Positions 24,938 through 35,671 are shown, counted from the first letter of the stretch. The stretch: 64,000 bases of DNA from Phaffia rhodozyma (GCA_014706385.1 JACGZH010000008.1:1364001-1428000), one strand, 5' to 3'. Program-made: numbers and translations. Notes: generated by a model from the letters alone, not told the origin.

Positions 24938-25011
24938 AGACCCATACCCGACTTGAACGGATGACCTCAAGATTTGGAATCTTGCGCTGCTACCAACTGA
25001 GCTAATGGGTC
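24938..25011 (-). tRNA. tRNA-Trp-CCA: tRNA-Trp(CCA), copy 3
   Basis: Counterpart of 5685-5758; same length. Confidence 0.94.
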
Positions 25012-25168
25012 GCTTGCCCGGGGCCTCCGTGCCCAGAGGGTATGTCGAGCGCCCGGCTGGCTGGCCGTACAGACGGTGGCACCATGCGGCCGGCTTGCAG
25101 GCCTCCAGCACGGACGGCCGGACGGGGGCCAGGGAAAAAACCGAGGGAAAACGAGCAAAAAGACAATG

Positions 25169-25240
25169 TTGCCAAGGCCCGTCTCGATCAGGCGACCTCC
25201 GGGTTATGAGCCCGGCGCGCTTCCACTGCGCTACTTGGCA
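25169..25240 (-). tRNA. tRNA-iMet-CAT: Initiator tRNA-Met(CAT), copy 3
   Basis: Counterpart of 5915-5986; same length. Confidence 0.94.
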
Positions 25241-25448
25241 TTGATGGGAGACCATGGCTGAGGAGTGTGTATGTGGTGTCGGCCGCAGGTCACGTGCCGG
25301 TGTCGATGTCAGTGTCGACGTCAGTGTCGATGCCAGTGCCAGCACCAGTGTCATTACCAATGCCAGTGTCAATGCCAGTCACACCATCGACTGGTGCGAC
25401 CGACGGTACACCTGGCCATGGTCTGCCGGGTGGGCCTGACAGTCATCG

Positions 25449-25522
25449 GATCGATTAGCTCAGTTGGTTAGAGCGTGGTGCTAATAACGCCAAGGTCGCG
25501 GGTTCGACCCCCTCATTGATCA
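25449..25522 (+). tRNA. tRNA-Ile-AAT: tRNA-Ile(AAT), copy 3
   Basis: Counterpart of 6195-6268; same length. Confidence 0.94.
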
Positions 25523-25778
25523 CTTTTTCTTTCTTTTTCTAATTTTCGCCATCTTTTTTTGCCATCTTTTTTGCACCCCTCCTGTTCTCGACCGTTGCGG
25601 TCTGTGTGGCATTGTTGTCGACTGGCACGCTCCATGGTGAGCGATGCAGTGTTGTGACGGTGTGACGATGTGGTGGTGCGGTGGCGACGATGGGAACGCA
25701 GATATACACCCGGCTGTGCTGGACAGTGTCCGACCAGACATGGGCCTATGGTGTCTGGGCTGGGCTGGGAGGCATCGT

Positions 25779-25866
25779 GCATGCTTGGTGTAGTGGTATC
25801 GCGCCATGTTAGGGTCTTTGCGCCTTGTCTCATGGAGGGTCCTCAGTTCAATCCTGGGAGCGTGCC
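25779..25866 (+). tRNA. tRNA-Pro-AGG: tRNA-Pro(AGG), copy 3, one extra base
   Basis: Counterpart of 6525-6611 with an extra G in the variable region (GGAGGGTC for GGAGGTC). Confidence 0.9.
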
Positions 25867-26062
25867 TTTTTTCCTTTTCCTTTCGTTCTTTGTTTCCTTT
25901 TCCCGAGCGCTTCCTGTCGCTCTTCGTTGTTTTCTGCCACTTTTCACTCACTTTTTGCCACTCTCCGCCACTTTCTCGGCAGCAGACAAGCGATGTGTGC
26001 ACCCGGTGGAGACGTCTCTGACGCATGGACAAGGTGTCTGGACACGGATGACAGCCATCAAG

Positions 26063-26134
26063 TCCTCAATTGTCTAACGGCTATGATAACCGCCTCTCAC
26101 GCGGTAGGCCCGGGTTCGACTCCCGGTTGGGGAT
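26063..26134 (+). tRNA. tRNA-Glu-CTC: tRNA-Glu(CTC), copy 3
   Basis: Counterpart of 6807-6878; same length. Confidence 0.94.
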
Positions 26135-26350
26135 CTCTCTTTTGGTCTTTTCTTTTGCTCTCGTTCTTTTTTTCTTTTTTTCCTTGTCCTTCTTTCCTTT
26201 CGTCTTGTTTTTGTATGTCCGTTCTGACCACTGGTATCAGCGCTGGTGTGTGCCTGCGGGTACTGTGTGGTTGAATGCACGGTATGGGGTGCATGCACCG
26301 GCCAGCTGTCCAGCCACCTGGCGAGCGGACAAGGCTGACATCCAACCGAC

Positions 26351-26422
26351 TCTTGGATGGTCTAACGGTTATGATTTCCGCCTGTCACGCGGGAGACCGG
26401 GGTTCGACTCCCCGTCCGGGAG
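26351..26422 (+). tRNA. tRNA-Asp-GTC: tRNA-Asp(GTC), copy 3
   Basis: Counterpart of 7095-7166; same length. Confidence 0.95.
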
Positions 26423-26799
26423 CACTTTTTGCCTTTTGCTCCTCTCTTTTGTACTTGCATTTGTACTTGCATTTGTACTTGCATTTGTACTTGCATTTGC
26501 ATTTGCATCTGTTCTTTCCATTCTCTTTTGCTGTACAGCTGTATGGTTGTCTTGCTTTGTTGTGTTTGTCCGTCGACGGCCATCGATCGTTATCTTTTTT
26601 TCTTTGGTCTGTATGTCTCCTTCTTTTTCTCTTTCTTTTTCTTTTGCTCTCTTTGACGGCGCATGTTTGGCAGCACACGCTCCGAAAGACGCACCGAGCA
26701 CAGCACAGCACGCCGACACGTGTGCGCTGGGCAGACCAACTGGCTGGATGGCTGTTGAGCACAGGCTATGGGCAGTCGATCGGCAGACCGAGACCATAC

Positions 26800-26882
26800 G
26801 CTGTCTTAATCAAGTGGTCTACGATGAGAGATTAGAAATCTCTTCCTCTTTGAGGGCGCAGGTTCGAATCCTGCAGACAGCT
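26800..26882 (+). tRNA. tRNA-Ser-AGA: tRNA-Ser(AGA), copy 3
   Basis: Intact 83-nt form, as in copy 2. Confidence 0.93.
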
Positions 26883-27105
26883 TTCTTTTGCACCCTGTAC
26901 TTTGCCACCGTGGCCTTTGCTCTTTTTGCTTTTTTTTTTCTCCTTCTTCTTCTCTTCTATGCCTTTGCCTATGTGTGTCTATGGTTGTCGTTCATGTATG
27001 CATAGTACGCACACACCGGGCAGCCAGCCCCCCAAAAAAAAGACGGCCACACCATCGAAGCCATCCTCACTGACACACAGAGCGAGGACCGGAAAAAAAA
27101 AGGGA

Positions 27106-27191
27106 TGCCGTCAGCCTGAATCGAACAGGCGACCTTATGATTGCGGACAGATGTCTTCAGTCATACGCTCCACCAATTGAGCTATGACGGC
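27106..27191 (-). tRNA. tRNA-Phe-GAA: tRNA-Phe(GAA), copy 3
   Basis: Counterpart of 7857-7942, with intron. Confidence 0.94.
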
Positions 27192-27386
27192 CGGTGACAG
27201 TCAGCGCCGTCCATCAGGCCATGGCCCGTCTGGGTGGCTGTCGGGCCGTCGGACCACTCAGCTGGCACTCACTCGGTCGGTCTCAGCCGGGTCGGTGTGT
27301 GTGCTGACGCGGCAGGCAAAACATGCTGGGCACTGACCGTCAGCGTGTGCTGTCTGAGTGCTCGGACACAGCAGGCGACCATCCCA

Positions 27387-27459
27387 TGCCCTGTAGCTCA
27401 GTTGGTAGAGCGTGGAGCTGTTAACTCCAAGGTCTACGGTTCGAGCCCGTACGGGGCAG
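27387..27459 (+). tRNA. tRNA-Asn-GTT: tRNA-Asn(GTT), copy 3
   Basis: Counterpart of 8139-8211; same length. Confidence 0.94.
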
Positions 27460-27621
27460 TCTTTTTGTCGTCTTTTTGTCTCCTCATTTTTTTTCCCTCT
27501 CCCTTTCCTGTGCAGTACTTCCCCTCTCGTCTTCTGCCGTCCATGAGGTGTGCGTGTTCTTGGTATGTTCTTGCGATGGACATCATCCATCTTCCACCAG
27601 CATGCTCGGCCGGCAAGAAAA

Positions 27622-27694
27622 AGGAGTCACCCGGGATTGAACCAGGGACCTGCTGGGTTGCAACCAGCCGCAACTACCGCTGTGCTATAACTCC
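27622..27694 (-). tRNA. tRNA-Cys-GCA: tRNA-Cys(GCA), copy 3
   Basis: Counterpart of 8375-8447; same length. Confidence 0.94.
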
Positions 27695-27962
27695 GTATGA
27701 GGCTGCCGCGCCATCGGACAGATCATCCACAGGCACGCTTGCACACATGCACACAGCACAGTGGCAGCCGCTTTGTCGTCCTGCGATCGAGTAGTGGCAG
27801 CTGTGGACGCAACATCGCCCGGTGCGACCAGGCCGGCGTCACAGATGCTGCATCTGCACAGAGAAAACAAAAGGAACAAAGGAGCAGAAAAAAGAACAAG
27901 AAAAAAGAGCAAGAAAAAAGAGCAAGAAAAAAGAGCAAAAAGAACAAAAAGAACAAAAAGAG

Positions 27963-28034
27963 TAGTCGCACCCAGAGTCGAACTGGGGTCGTGAGTGTGT
28001 TAGACTCAAGTGATAACCGTTACACCATGCAACT
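27963..28034 (-). tRNA. tRNA-Val-AAC: tRNA-Val(AAC), copy 3
   Basis: Counterpart of 8717-8788; same length. Confidence 0.94.
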
Positions 28035-28225
28035 CTGATGACTGCCGGTCTCTGCCCAGTATCCTACTCATCGACCAGGCACCGCTCGCTCCGCCGTCTG
28101 CCCGCCCGCCGCTGTGTGTCCATCGGTCGGCCGGCCCATCAGCCCGATCGTGCGACACCGGGACCATGCCTGCCGACAAGCTGGCCCTCAGACGAGGCAG
28201 CCCGGGGAGAAAACAAAAAGGATCG

Positions 28226-28298
28226 TTCCCCATCCGGGAGTCGAACCCGGGTCCTCAGCGTGAAAAGCTGATATCGTAAACCGTTTGACCAATGAGGA
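28226..28298 (-). tRNA. tRNA-Glu-TTC: tRNA-Glu(TTC), copy 3
   Basis: Counterpart of 8981-9053; same length. Confidence 0.94.
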
Positions 28299-28438
28299 CT
28301 AGTACAAGCACGCCGAATCGGTCGAGTCGTCTGCAGTCGTCTGCAGTCGTGCGCAGTCGTGTGCAGCCTGCTCCGTCGTGCGGTAGGCTGTGAGCGGGTG
28401 GCCGCCGGTCAGCATGCTTCCGACCGGACGGCAAAAAG

Positions 28439-28510
28439 TGGACCCAGCAGGGATTGAACCCGCGGCCTTTCGCATGCAAAGCGAATGTGATACCACTACA
28501 CCATAAGCCC
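28439..28510 (-). tRNA. tRNA-Ala-TGC: tRNA-Ala(TGC), copy 3
   Basis: Intact 72-nt form, as in copy 2. Confidence 0.94.
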
Positions 28511-28649
28511 GTGTGGGATGGAGGCGTGGTGTGTCGGCCGGTGGGGCGAAGTGCGGTGAGGTGCGGCGAGGTGAGGTCTGGTATGATGCTATCAGAAACA
28601 GAGTCTTGGTTGCAAAACCACACGGAACCTCTCGGCGGGGGGCAAAAGA

Positions 28650-28731
28650 TGAACAGAGGGGGATTCGAACCCCCGCATCTTGCGATATCAGAACTTGAGT
28701 CTGACGCCTTAGACCGCTCGGCCATCTGTCC
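28650..28731 (-). tRNA. tRNA-Leu-CAA: tRNA-Leu(CAA), copy 3
   Basis: Counterpart of 9406-9487; same length. Confidence 0.94.
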
Positions 28732-28820
28732 GGATGGGGTGCGTGAGGTGTGTGTGGGTGCGGGAGTGTGCGGGAGTGTGGGCCGGGTAGAGCGAGTGCA
28801 CCCTGCCCGGGCACACACAC

Positions 28821-28906
28821 GCCCCGTTGGCAGAATGGTAACGCGTCTCCTTCCTACTGTCTGGTGAGAGAGGTGAAGATTCTGGGTTCAATCCCCAGGC
28901 GGGGTT
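28821..28906 (+). tRNA. tRNA-Arg-CCT: tRNA-Arg(CCT), copy 4
   Basis: Counterpart of 15-100; same length. Confidence 0.92.
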
Positions 28907-29138
28907 TCTCTTTTTTTGCGGCGGGCGTGGTTGGGGTGTGGTTGGGGCGTGGTTGGGGTGTGAGTGGGGCGTGGTTGGGGTGTGAGTGGGGTGTGAGTGG
29001 GGTGTGAGTGAGAATGTGAGTGAGAAGGTGGGTGAGAATGTGGGTGTACACGTGAGACGCTTGGTATGCTGGCGGGCTGTAGAGTGTGGACTGTATGCGC
29101 AGGGTATAGGACTGATGTATGTGGACCCTCCCATCAAC

Positions 29139-29210
29139 GGGATGTTCGTATAATGGTTATTATTCCAGATTTCCATTCTGGAGACAGGTGTTCGATTCAC
29201 CTACATCTCA
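29139..29210 (+). tRNA. tRNA-Gly-TCC: tRNA-Gly(TCC), copy 4
   Basis: Counterpart of 333-404; same length. Confidence 0.94.
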
Positions 29211-29378
29211 TTTTTGTCATTTTTTTTTTGTGCGCGTGGCGGGGGCGGAGGCGGTGGCAGTACAAGACACTGTGCGGACGGCGGCAAGACTCTGAGGCAC
29301 ACGACCGGGGCGTGGGAGGGGCTAGTTGGGTGGCGGCGTTGGTGTCTAGGGGTACGGGCCGGGCTGGGGACTATAACC

Positions 29379-29472
29379 GCCCTGTTAGCTCAATCGGTAG
29401 AGCGTCAGACTCTTACCCAGTCTCTTGACAGTTGGCATCTGAAGGCTGGGGGTTCGACCCCCCCATGGGGCT
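29379..29472 (+). tRNA. tRNA-Lys-CTT: tRNA-Lys(CTT), copy 4
   Basis: Counterpart of 573-666, with intron. Confidence 0.92.
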
Positions 29473-29689
29473 AGCTTCGTTTTTGTGTGTCGGTGTGATT
29501 TTTTGTTTCTGTTTCTGTTTCTGTTTTCGTTCTTTGTGTTTTGTTTGCTGGCTTGGTGTGCGCTTGGTGGGCCGTCGACGGTGGAAGGGTGCATGGAGGG
29601 TTGAACAGAGGTGAGAGGTGGGTCGGCTGGTGGGTCGCGCGGGCATGTCTGACGATCTGGGCTGGTAGCACGGACAGACAGACACACAC

Positions 29690-29762
29690 GGGGATTTAGC
29701 TCAGTTGGCAGAGCGCAATCTTAGCATGGTTGAGGTCGTGAGTTCGATTCTTACAATCTCCA
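29690..29762 (+). tRNA. tRNA-Ala-AGC: tRNA-Ala(AGC), copy 4
   Basis: Counterpart of 885-957; same length. Confidence 0.95.
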
Positions 29763-29971
29763 CTTTTTTGTGTCGTTTTTGTGTGTTTTTTGTGTTTTTT
29801 GGTAGTCTTTTTTTTTTTTTCCGCCCGCTGCCTTTTTTGCACTCTCTTCTTTCGCTCTGCTCCTCTCGGTCATGCTCCGTCCTGCCCACCACATCACACA
29901 CCATGTGTTGCACCGAGACAGGCCGGCTGCTGCGAGCACACTGGCCGACCGGCCGGACAGGCCTTCATCCA

Positions 29972-30064
29972 GGTGAGGTGGCCGAGTGGTCTAAGGCGCT
30001 GTGTTAAGGCTCTTTCTATGCCCCGCAGTCAGTAATGGCGCGAGTTCGAATCTCGCCCTCATCA
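29972..30064 (+). tRNA. tRNA-Leu-AAG: tRNA-Leu(AAG), copy 4
   Basis: Counterpart of 1167-1259, with intron. Confidence 0.94.
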
Positions 30065-30235
30065 CTTTTTGTCCGGCCGGCACGGGCCGTGCCTCTCGGG
30101 TCTGCCTGGCCGGGCTGTGCTCTCAGGTGCGGTGCCATGGTAGTATGATGCCACGTTGCAACACTGCCACACCCCCTTGCTGTCTGCCGGTCCGTTTTGG
30201 ACTGTGGACTGAATGAACAGACCGTACAGCATCCA

Positions 30236-30306
30236 ACAGCTGTGGTGAAATGGTATCATTGGTGCTTGCCATGCACTAGGCCGGGGTTCGATTCCCCGCG
30301 GTTGTA
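30236..30306 (+). tRNA. tRNA-Gly-GCC: tRNA-Gly(GCC), copy 4
   Basis: Counterpart of 1431-1501; same length. Confidence 0.92.
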
Positions 30307-30497
30307 TCCTTTTTTTTTCTCGTCCCACACACCGATCGGCTCTGTGCTGGCGGGTGCACATCTGCCGATCGTCCGTGTTCGGTCTCGCCGGCTGGTGCGA
30401 TGATGGTGTGTGCTGCCGTTCGGACGAGCAGTGCGTCTGTGCCGACACAGGGGCAGGACACGAAGGACGTACCGACGCGCTCGGTGGACACCAACCG

Positions 30498-30570
30498 TCC
30501 TTCTTAGCTCAGTTGGTAGAGCGCGACACTAGTAATGTCGAGGTCAGTCGTTCAAATCGGCTAGCAGGAA
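30498..30570 (+). tRNA. tRNA-Thr-AGT: tRNA-Thr(AGT), copy 4
   Basis: Counterpart of 1693-1765; same length. Confidence 0.92.
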
Positions 30571-30769
30571 CATTCTTCTTTTTTTTTATTCTCCGTTCAT
30601 TTCCGTTCATTTCTTCTTCTTCTTTTTCTGTTGTATCCTTCCCTGTCGCCCCGGCGGGCGTCTGGTCGACGCGTGCTCGTTAGGGTTCCGCACAAAGCAC
30701 AGCACCACACCACACCACACACCACAAACGACACCACAAACAACACCACAAACGCAGGGAAAGCATGCT

Positions 30770-30868
30770 GGTGAAGTGGCCGAGTGGTCTAAGGCGCTGT
30801 GTTTAGGTCTCTCTTCCGAGTCCAGACCGCAGTCAGTAATGGCGCGAGTTCAAATCTCGTCTTCATCA
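30770..30868 (+). tRNA. tRNA-Leu-TAG: tRNA-Leu(TAG), copy 4
   Basis: Counterpart of 1965-2063, with intron. Confidence 0.94.
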
Positions 30869-30902
30869 TTCCTTTTGTCCCGGCCGGGGGGGCAGGGCAG
30901 CT

Positions 30903-30984
30903 GGGGATTTAGGCTAGTTGGTAACTGGACGCTTCGCACTGTCGATCATGTGTCATTCCTGGGTTTCGATTCCCGGAGTCTCCA
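30903..30984 (+). tRNA. tRNA-Ala-CGC: tRNA-Ala(CGC), copy 4, altered
   Basis: Same total length as 2099-2180, but one A is missing from the D-loop and one T is added in the T-loop (GGGTTTCG). Confidence 0.85.
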
Positions 30985-31142
30985 TCTCTTTTTGGTGTGT
31001 TTCGGGTGTGTTTTGTTTTATCTTGGCGTATTTGATTTCGTTGCATTTCATATGGCATGTTGTGTGTCGTGTTCTGTGTGTCTTCTCTTGGTCTGCTGCC
31101 CACCGGCTTGTGCTCACCGCTCACCGAGCGGCGTCCATCCAA

Positions 31143-31252
31143 GGCCGTTTGGCGGAGTGGTCTAACGCGGTAGCCTCGAACGAGTCCCCTCTGTGGGACG
31201 ACGCGACAGCTACTCTTCTCTGAAGGCGTAGGTTCAAATCCTACAGCGGTCG
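31143..31252 (+). tRNA. tRNA-Ser-CGA: tRNA-Ser(CGA), copy 4
   Basis: Counterpart of 2338-2447, with intron. Confidence 0.94.
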
Positions 31253-31394
31253 TCCTTTCTCTTTTTCTTTTTGCCCACTTCCGTTCTCTCTGCCTTCTGT
31301 CGCGTCGATCCTTCCTTGCTGTCTGTGTTTGCTGTCTCCGCATGCTCACACCCCGCCAGGCAGACAGACAGACGGGCTGACGGGCTGCCATCGT

Positions 31395-31487
31395 GCGTGA
31401 TGGTTGTAGTGGTATCACGCCAAGTTTGGGCACACTTTCTGCCGTGCACATCTCTGGAGGTCTTCGGTTCAATCCCGGAATCGCGCC
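31395..31487 (+). tRNA. tRNA-Pro-TGG: tRNA-Pro(TGG), copy 4, altered
   Basis: Counterpart of 2591-2684 with a changed D-arm start (GATGGTTGTAG) and one T lost near position 38. Confidence 0.82.
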
Positions 31488-31623
31488 TTTTTGTTCGGCC
31501 CGTCTGGGCGGGGGTGGCGTGGTCGGTGTAGGGTTACTTGCTGTGTCAGTTGCTGTGTTACTTGCTGTGCTACTCATAGGATTACCCGCCACATAGCGTC
31601 CGCTGTTACCCTATGCTGTGTAC

Positions 31624-31625
<2 letters not shown>

Positions 31626-31654
<29 letters not shown>

Positions 31655-31810
31655 TCCCGTTTTTCTTTGTCTTTTTCTTTCCTCTTTTTTCCTCTGTTTT
31701 TCCTTCTTTTTTCCCTTCTTTTTCCCCCTCTTTTTTCCCTTCTCCCTTCTTTTCCATCCTTTTTCTTTTCTTCTTTTTCTTCTTTTTTCTTCTTTTTTCT
31801 TTTTTTTTCT
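31626..31810. repeat. Polypyrimidine tract, copy 4
   Basis: 185 bp, mainly T and C with isolated G and A. Confidence 0.85.
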
Positions 31811-31992
31811 GTCAACGATAGATGCATCAATATAGAAAGAGAAAAAGACATATGGCAGAAAGACAACAGCATAACAATGGCAACACAGTAAAAACATAGC
31901 GAGAACACAACGAGAACACAACCATGCAATGCAATGCACCAGCAACACAGTGTCAACACAACAGAAAGACCAAACAAAGAAGGCAAAGATCC

Positions 31993-32094
31993 TCGTAGTC
32001 AGACGCCTTACCGCTGGGCCACTCGGCCAGAGCGAAGGGTGGGTGGTGGGAACCACTAGACCAAGACGGGGTTCGAACCCGCGATTTACCTGAT
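31993..32094 (-). tRNA. tRNA-Arg-ACG: Permuted tRNA-Arg(ACG), copy 4, altered
   Basis: Same permuted layout as 3144-3240, but five bases longer: four in the spacer and its edges, one in the variable region. The acceptor, T-arm and anticodon sequences remain. Confidence 0.78.
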
Positions 32095-32329
32095 GCATAC
32101 AAGCTGGCAGCCGGCCATGACGACCGTTCCCACCATCTTTGCCTTAGCTTTCGTCTGGTTGTGTGGATGTATGGCCAAGTGGATGTGTGGGCGTTGGCTC
32201 TGCTAGGGTTATCCGAGGCGGTGGGCGTTCCGGCCCGATCCGTCCGATCGCCCATCGGATACGGACGTCGGACGTCGGACGTCGAGCCCCGGAGTACAGG
32301 AGCCCGGCGGAGAAAAGGCCGTGTCGATC

Positions 32330-32413
32330 GGTCGCTGGTCTAGTGGTATGACGCTTGCTTCCACATCTCACCCGGTGCGCAATAGGTCGCCAGTTCGATC
32401 CTGGCGGTGACCA
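32330..32413 (+). tRNA. tRNA-Val-CAC: tRNA-Val(CAC), copy 4, altered
   Basis: Counterpart of 3474-3557 with a C lost from the acceptor end and a C gained in the anticodon loop (CTTCCACA), which breaks the CAC reading. Confidence 0.8.
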
Positions 32414-32632
32414 TGACGTCTTTTTGCCTCAGCACACGCGCCACGAGGACAGACCGAGAGAAGCCATCGCAAGATAAGATGCATGATAAGATACACAGCC
32501 AGCCGACAGAGATGGCAGATAAGATCGACAGACACGATCGATCGGCAAGAAAGAAAGAAGATAAGATGGCGATAAAGACAAAAGACAAAGACAAATACAA
32601 AGATACAAGATAAGCCAGGTCGGCAAAAGACA

Positions 32633-32736
32633 GGCGCGATCCCGGGATTGAACCGAGGACCTCCGTCAGACACGTGTTTCATTGCGAGCCAGCAAAGCCC
32701 GAAGGACGGCGTGATAACCAACTACACCCATCCCGC
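32633..32736 (-). tRNA. tRNA-Pro-CGG: tRNA-Pro(CGG), copy 4, altered
   Basis: Counterpart of 3778-3877, four bases longer, with single-base insertions in the D-arm, anticodon stem and intron. Confidence 0.8.
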
Positions 32737-32815
32737 CAGTTGATCGCACAGGCCTGGCCGGTCAGTTTGTCGGTCTCCAGCCGGCCGTCCGTCCGTCCGT
32801 CCGGGAGGCAAAAGA

Positions 32816-32913
32816 TACTCCATATGAGGTTCGAACTCATGATCCTTGTTAAGCACTAGAGGCACGGACGGCAACCTATAAGAACAATGCGATAACCACT
32901 TCGCCAATGGAGT
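32816..32913 (-). tRNA. tRNA-Ile-TAT: tRNA-Ile(TAT), copy 4
   Basis: Counterpart of 3957-4054, with intron. Confidence 0.94.
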
Positions 32914-33079
32914 AAAGGTAAGCGTCGGTGGAAAAAGACGAGACAAGACAGGACGAGACAGGACGAGACAGGACGAGAGAAGGCCGCACCGGACGGCACA
33001 CGCCAGACCGGGCCGAGTCCGACAGAAGACGGCACAGGCGGCAGGAGGAGGACGGGAAAAAGAGGGCAAAAAAAAGGAA

Positions 33080-33162
33080 AGGTCCTACTCAGATTCGAAC
33101 TGGGGATTCGAGAAGGTGAGTCAATCAGAATCTCGCGTGATAACCAACTTCACCATAGAACC
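33080..33162 (-). tRNA. tRNA-Gln-CTG: tRNA-Gln(CTG), copy 4
   Basis: 83-nt form with an intact D-stem. Confidence 0.93.
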
Positions 33163-33353
33163 GGTCGTTGTCGGCCTATTGCCCTCGCGAGTCTCGTTCG
33201 GCGGTGTGTCCGCTGGCAAGGGTCCGTCGGCGCGTGTCCGCTGGCAGGTGTGCTTACATCGCTGGCCGACCTGTCCGCCCGCCGCACGTGGCCCGGCCGG
33301 CATGACACGCACGGCCGACCCGATACACACAGCGGACATCGGAGCAAAAAGCA

Positions 33354-33426
33354 AGCCCAAACGCGGATTTGAACCACGGACCTCACCGTTACGAGCGGCG
33401 CACTATAACCACTTAGCTATTCGGGC
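33354..33426 (-). tRNA. tRNA-Thr-CGT: tRNA-Thr(CGT), copy 4
   Basis: Counterpart of 4493-4565; same length. Confidence 0.94.
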
Positions 33427-33577
33427 CTGGTGCCCGTCGCCCGGTCGTGTTGTCTCTAAGGGTGTTGGTGTGTCGATGTGTTGGTGTACCGGTGTGGTCA
33501 GGACCCGGCCCACACCGTCCGCTCGGCCAGACGTAGCCCATCGAGGTCGACCGCCGGGGCGGCTGGGCAGTCAACGT

Positions 33578-33664
33578 GCCTGGGTAGTTTAGTGGTAAAA
33601 CGTAGGTCTCATACCGTCACCCGAGTGTGATCCTCAGCCGCGAGTTCGATTCTCGCTCTGGGCA
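33578..33664 (+). tRNA. tRNA-Met-CAT: Elongator tRNA-Met(CAT), copy 4
   Basis: Counterpart of 4718-4804, with intron. Confidence 0.9.
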
Positions 33665-33915
33665 ACCTTTTTTTTCCTCTTTTGCTGTGTTTCCCATCCT
33701 TCCTGATGGTTGGTGGGCGGCCGGGCTGGGCCAGGCGGAGGTGCGGTCGGATCCGGCCGTCAGATGGGCTGAGCATGACGGCAGTGGAAGTGGAAGTGGC
33801 GGCGGTGGCGGGCGGTGGCGGTGGCGTCGGCAGTGCTGATGACGACGACGACTGCTGCTGCGCAGAGTCCGCTTGGACGAGAATCTATCCGGACAAACGG
33901 TGCTGGCACCATACC

Positions 33916-34002
33916 CGCCGCTTAGCTCATCTGGAAGAGCGTTGGTTTGTAAAGGATACACTTGTTCACCGAAGGCACTCGGTTCGATCCCGAGAGCGGC
34001 GA
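33916..34002 (+). tRNA. tRNA-Tyr-GTA: tRNA-Tyr(GTA), copy 4
   Basis: Counterpart of 5053-5139, with intron. Confidence 0.94.
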
Positions 34003-34224
34003 TCTTGTTTTTTTGCCTTTTGCTTTTTGTTCTTTTTTGTTCTTTTTTTTCTGCCTTGTGGCTGCTTCCTCTTTGACTGCTAGGGTTCCTGCCTTCGGTC
34101 CAGTCCGGTCGCTCTCACGCAGCATGCGCACTGTCTCGGCCAGACGGGCGATGCGACCGATGACGTTCTCCCAGCTGCTGCTGCCGATGTAGTGGTCACC
34201 GGGGCAGGGCAAGCGATCATATCT

Positions 34225-34323
34225 GGCCGATTGGTGTAGTGGCTATCACAGCAGTTTTCGGTACTCGTCCGCAAGGTCGTCTTCGCTCGCTGCTGGTCGT
34301 CGGTTCGATCCCGACATCGGTCT
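34225..34323 (+). tRNA. tRNA-Arg-TCG: tRNA-Arg(TCG), copy 4
   Basis: Intact 99-nt form with intron. Confidence 0.93.
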
Positions 34324-34531
34324 AAATGTTCACTTTTTGTGTCTTTTTGTTTTGCCCTCCTTTTTGCCCTTCTTTTTCTCTGCACGCTCTCTGCACTCTG
34401 TTTCTATCGGCCGTTGTGTGGGTCACTGTCTGTCCGACCGGTCTGGCCTGTGTGCGCGTGTCCACCACGGTCGAGCCAGGTCGACACAGCTCCCTGTGGT
34501 GGGGCAGGCAGACGGGCGGGAAAACAAAAAA

Positions 34532-34605
34532 AGACCCATACCCGACTTGAACGGATGACCTCAAGATTTGGAATCTTGCGCTGCTACCAACTGAGCTAAT
34601 GGGTC
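34532..34605 (-). tRNA. tRNA-Trp-CCA: tRNA-Trp(CCA), copy 4
   Basis: Counterpart of 5685-5758; same length. Confidence 0.94.
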
Positions 34606-34762
34606 GCTTGCCCGGAGGCTCCGTGCCCAGAGGGTATGTCGAGCGCCCGGCTGGCTGGCCGTACAGACGGTGGCACCATGCGGCCGGCTTGCAGGCCTCC
34701 AGCACGGACGGCCGGACGGGGGCCAGGGAAAAAACCGAGGGAAAACGAGCAAAAAGACAATG

Positions 34763-34834
34763 TTGCCAAGGCCCGTCTCGATCAGGCGACCTCCGGGTTA
34801 TGAGCCCGGCGCGCTTCCACTGCGCTACTTGGCA
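34763..34834 (-). tRNA. tRNA-iMet-CAT: Initiator tRNA-Met(CAT), copy 4
   Basis: Counterpart of 5915-5986; same length. Confidence 0.94.
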
Positions 34835-35042
34835 TTGATGGGAGACCATGGCTGAGGAGTGTGTATGTGGTGTCGGCCGCAGGTCACGTGCCGGTGTCGA
34901 TGTCAGTGTCGACGTCAGTGTCGATGCCAGTGCCAGCACCAGTGTCATTACCAATGCCAGTGTCAATGCCAGTCACACCATCGACTGGTGCGACCGACGG
35001 TACACCTGGCCATGGTCTGCCGGGTGGGCCTGACAGTCATCG

Positions 35043-35116
35043 GATCGATTAGCTCAGTTGGTTAGAGCGTGGTGCTAATAACGCCAAGGTCGCGGGTTCG
35101 ACCCCCTCATTGATCA
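35043..35116 (+). tRNA. tRNA-Ile-AAT: tRNA-Ile(AAT), copy 4
   Basis: Counterpart of 6195-6268; same length. Confidence 0.94.
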
Positions 35117-35372
35117 CTTTTTCTTTCTTTTTCTAATTTTCGCCATCTTTTTTTGCCATCTTTTTTGCACCCCTCCTGTTCTCGACCGTTGCGGTCTGTG
35201 TGGCATTGTTGTCGACTGGCACGCTCCATGGTGAGCGATGCAGTGTTGTGACGGTGTGACGATGTGGTGGTGCAGTGGCGACGATGGGAACGCAGATATA
35301 CACCCGGCTGTGCTGGACAGTGTCCGACCAGACATGGGCCTATGGTGTCTGGGCTGGGCTGGGAGGCATCGT

Positions 35373-35465
35373 GCATGCTTGGTGTAGTGGTATCGCGCCA
35401 TGTTAGGGTCTTTTGCGCCTTTGTTCTCATGCGAGGGTCCTCAGTTCAATCCTGGGAGCCGTGCC
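35373..35465 (+). tRNA. tRNA-Pro-AGG: tRNA-Pro(AGG), copy 4, altered
   Basis: Counterpart of 6525-6611, six bases longer, with insertions in the intron, the 3' anticodon strand (CATGCGAGG) and the acceptor (AGCCGTGC). Probably not functional as read. Confidence 0.75.
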
Positions 35466-35671
35466 TTTTCCTTTTCCTTTCGTTCTTTGTTTCCTTTTCC
35501 CGAGCGCTTCCTGTCGCTCTTCGTTGTTTTCTGCCACTTTTCACTCACTTTTTGCCACTCTCCGCCACTTCTCGGCAGCAGACAAGCGATGTGTGCACCG
35601 GTGGAGACGTCTCTGAACGCATGGACAAGCTGTCTGGACAAGGTGTCTGGACACGGATGACAGCCATCAAG

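Larger units (their letters stand above)
19196..28806. repeat. tRNA array unit, copy 3 (type A)
   Basis: Full copy, 9611 bp, with all 34 genes. Only Pro(TGG) and Pro(AGG) carry an extra base. Its polypyrimidine tract, 206 bp, is the longest in the window. Confidence 0.97.

Noticed and set aside
26070..27005. A 311-codon frame with hydrophobic Phe/Leu/Ser stretches resembling membrane segments.
   Set aside because: The hydrophobic parts are translated T/C-rich spacers and the rest is tRNA sequence, so it is not a protein.
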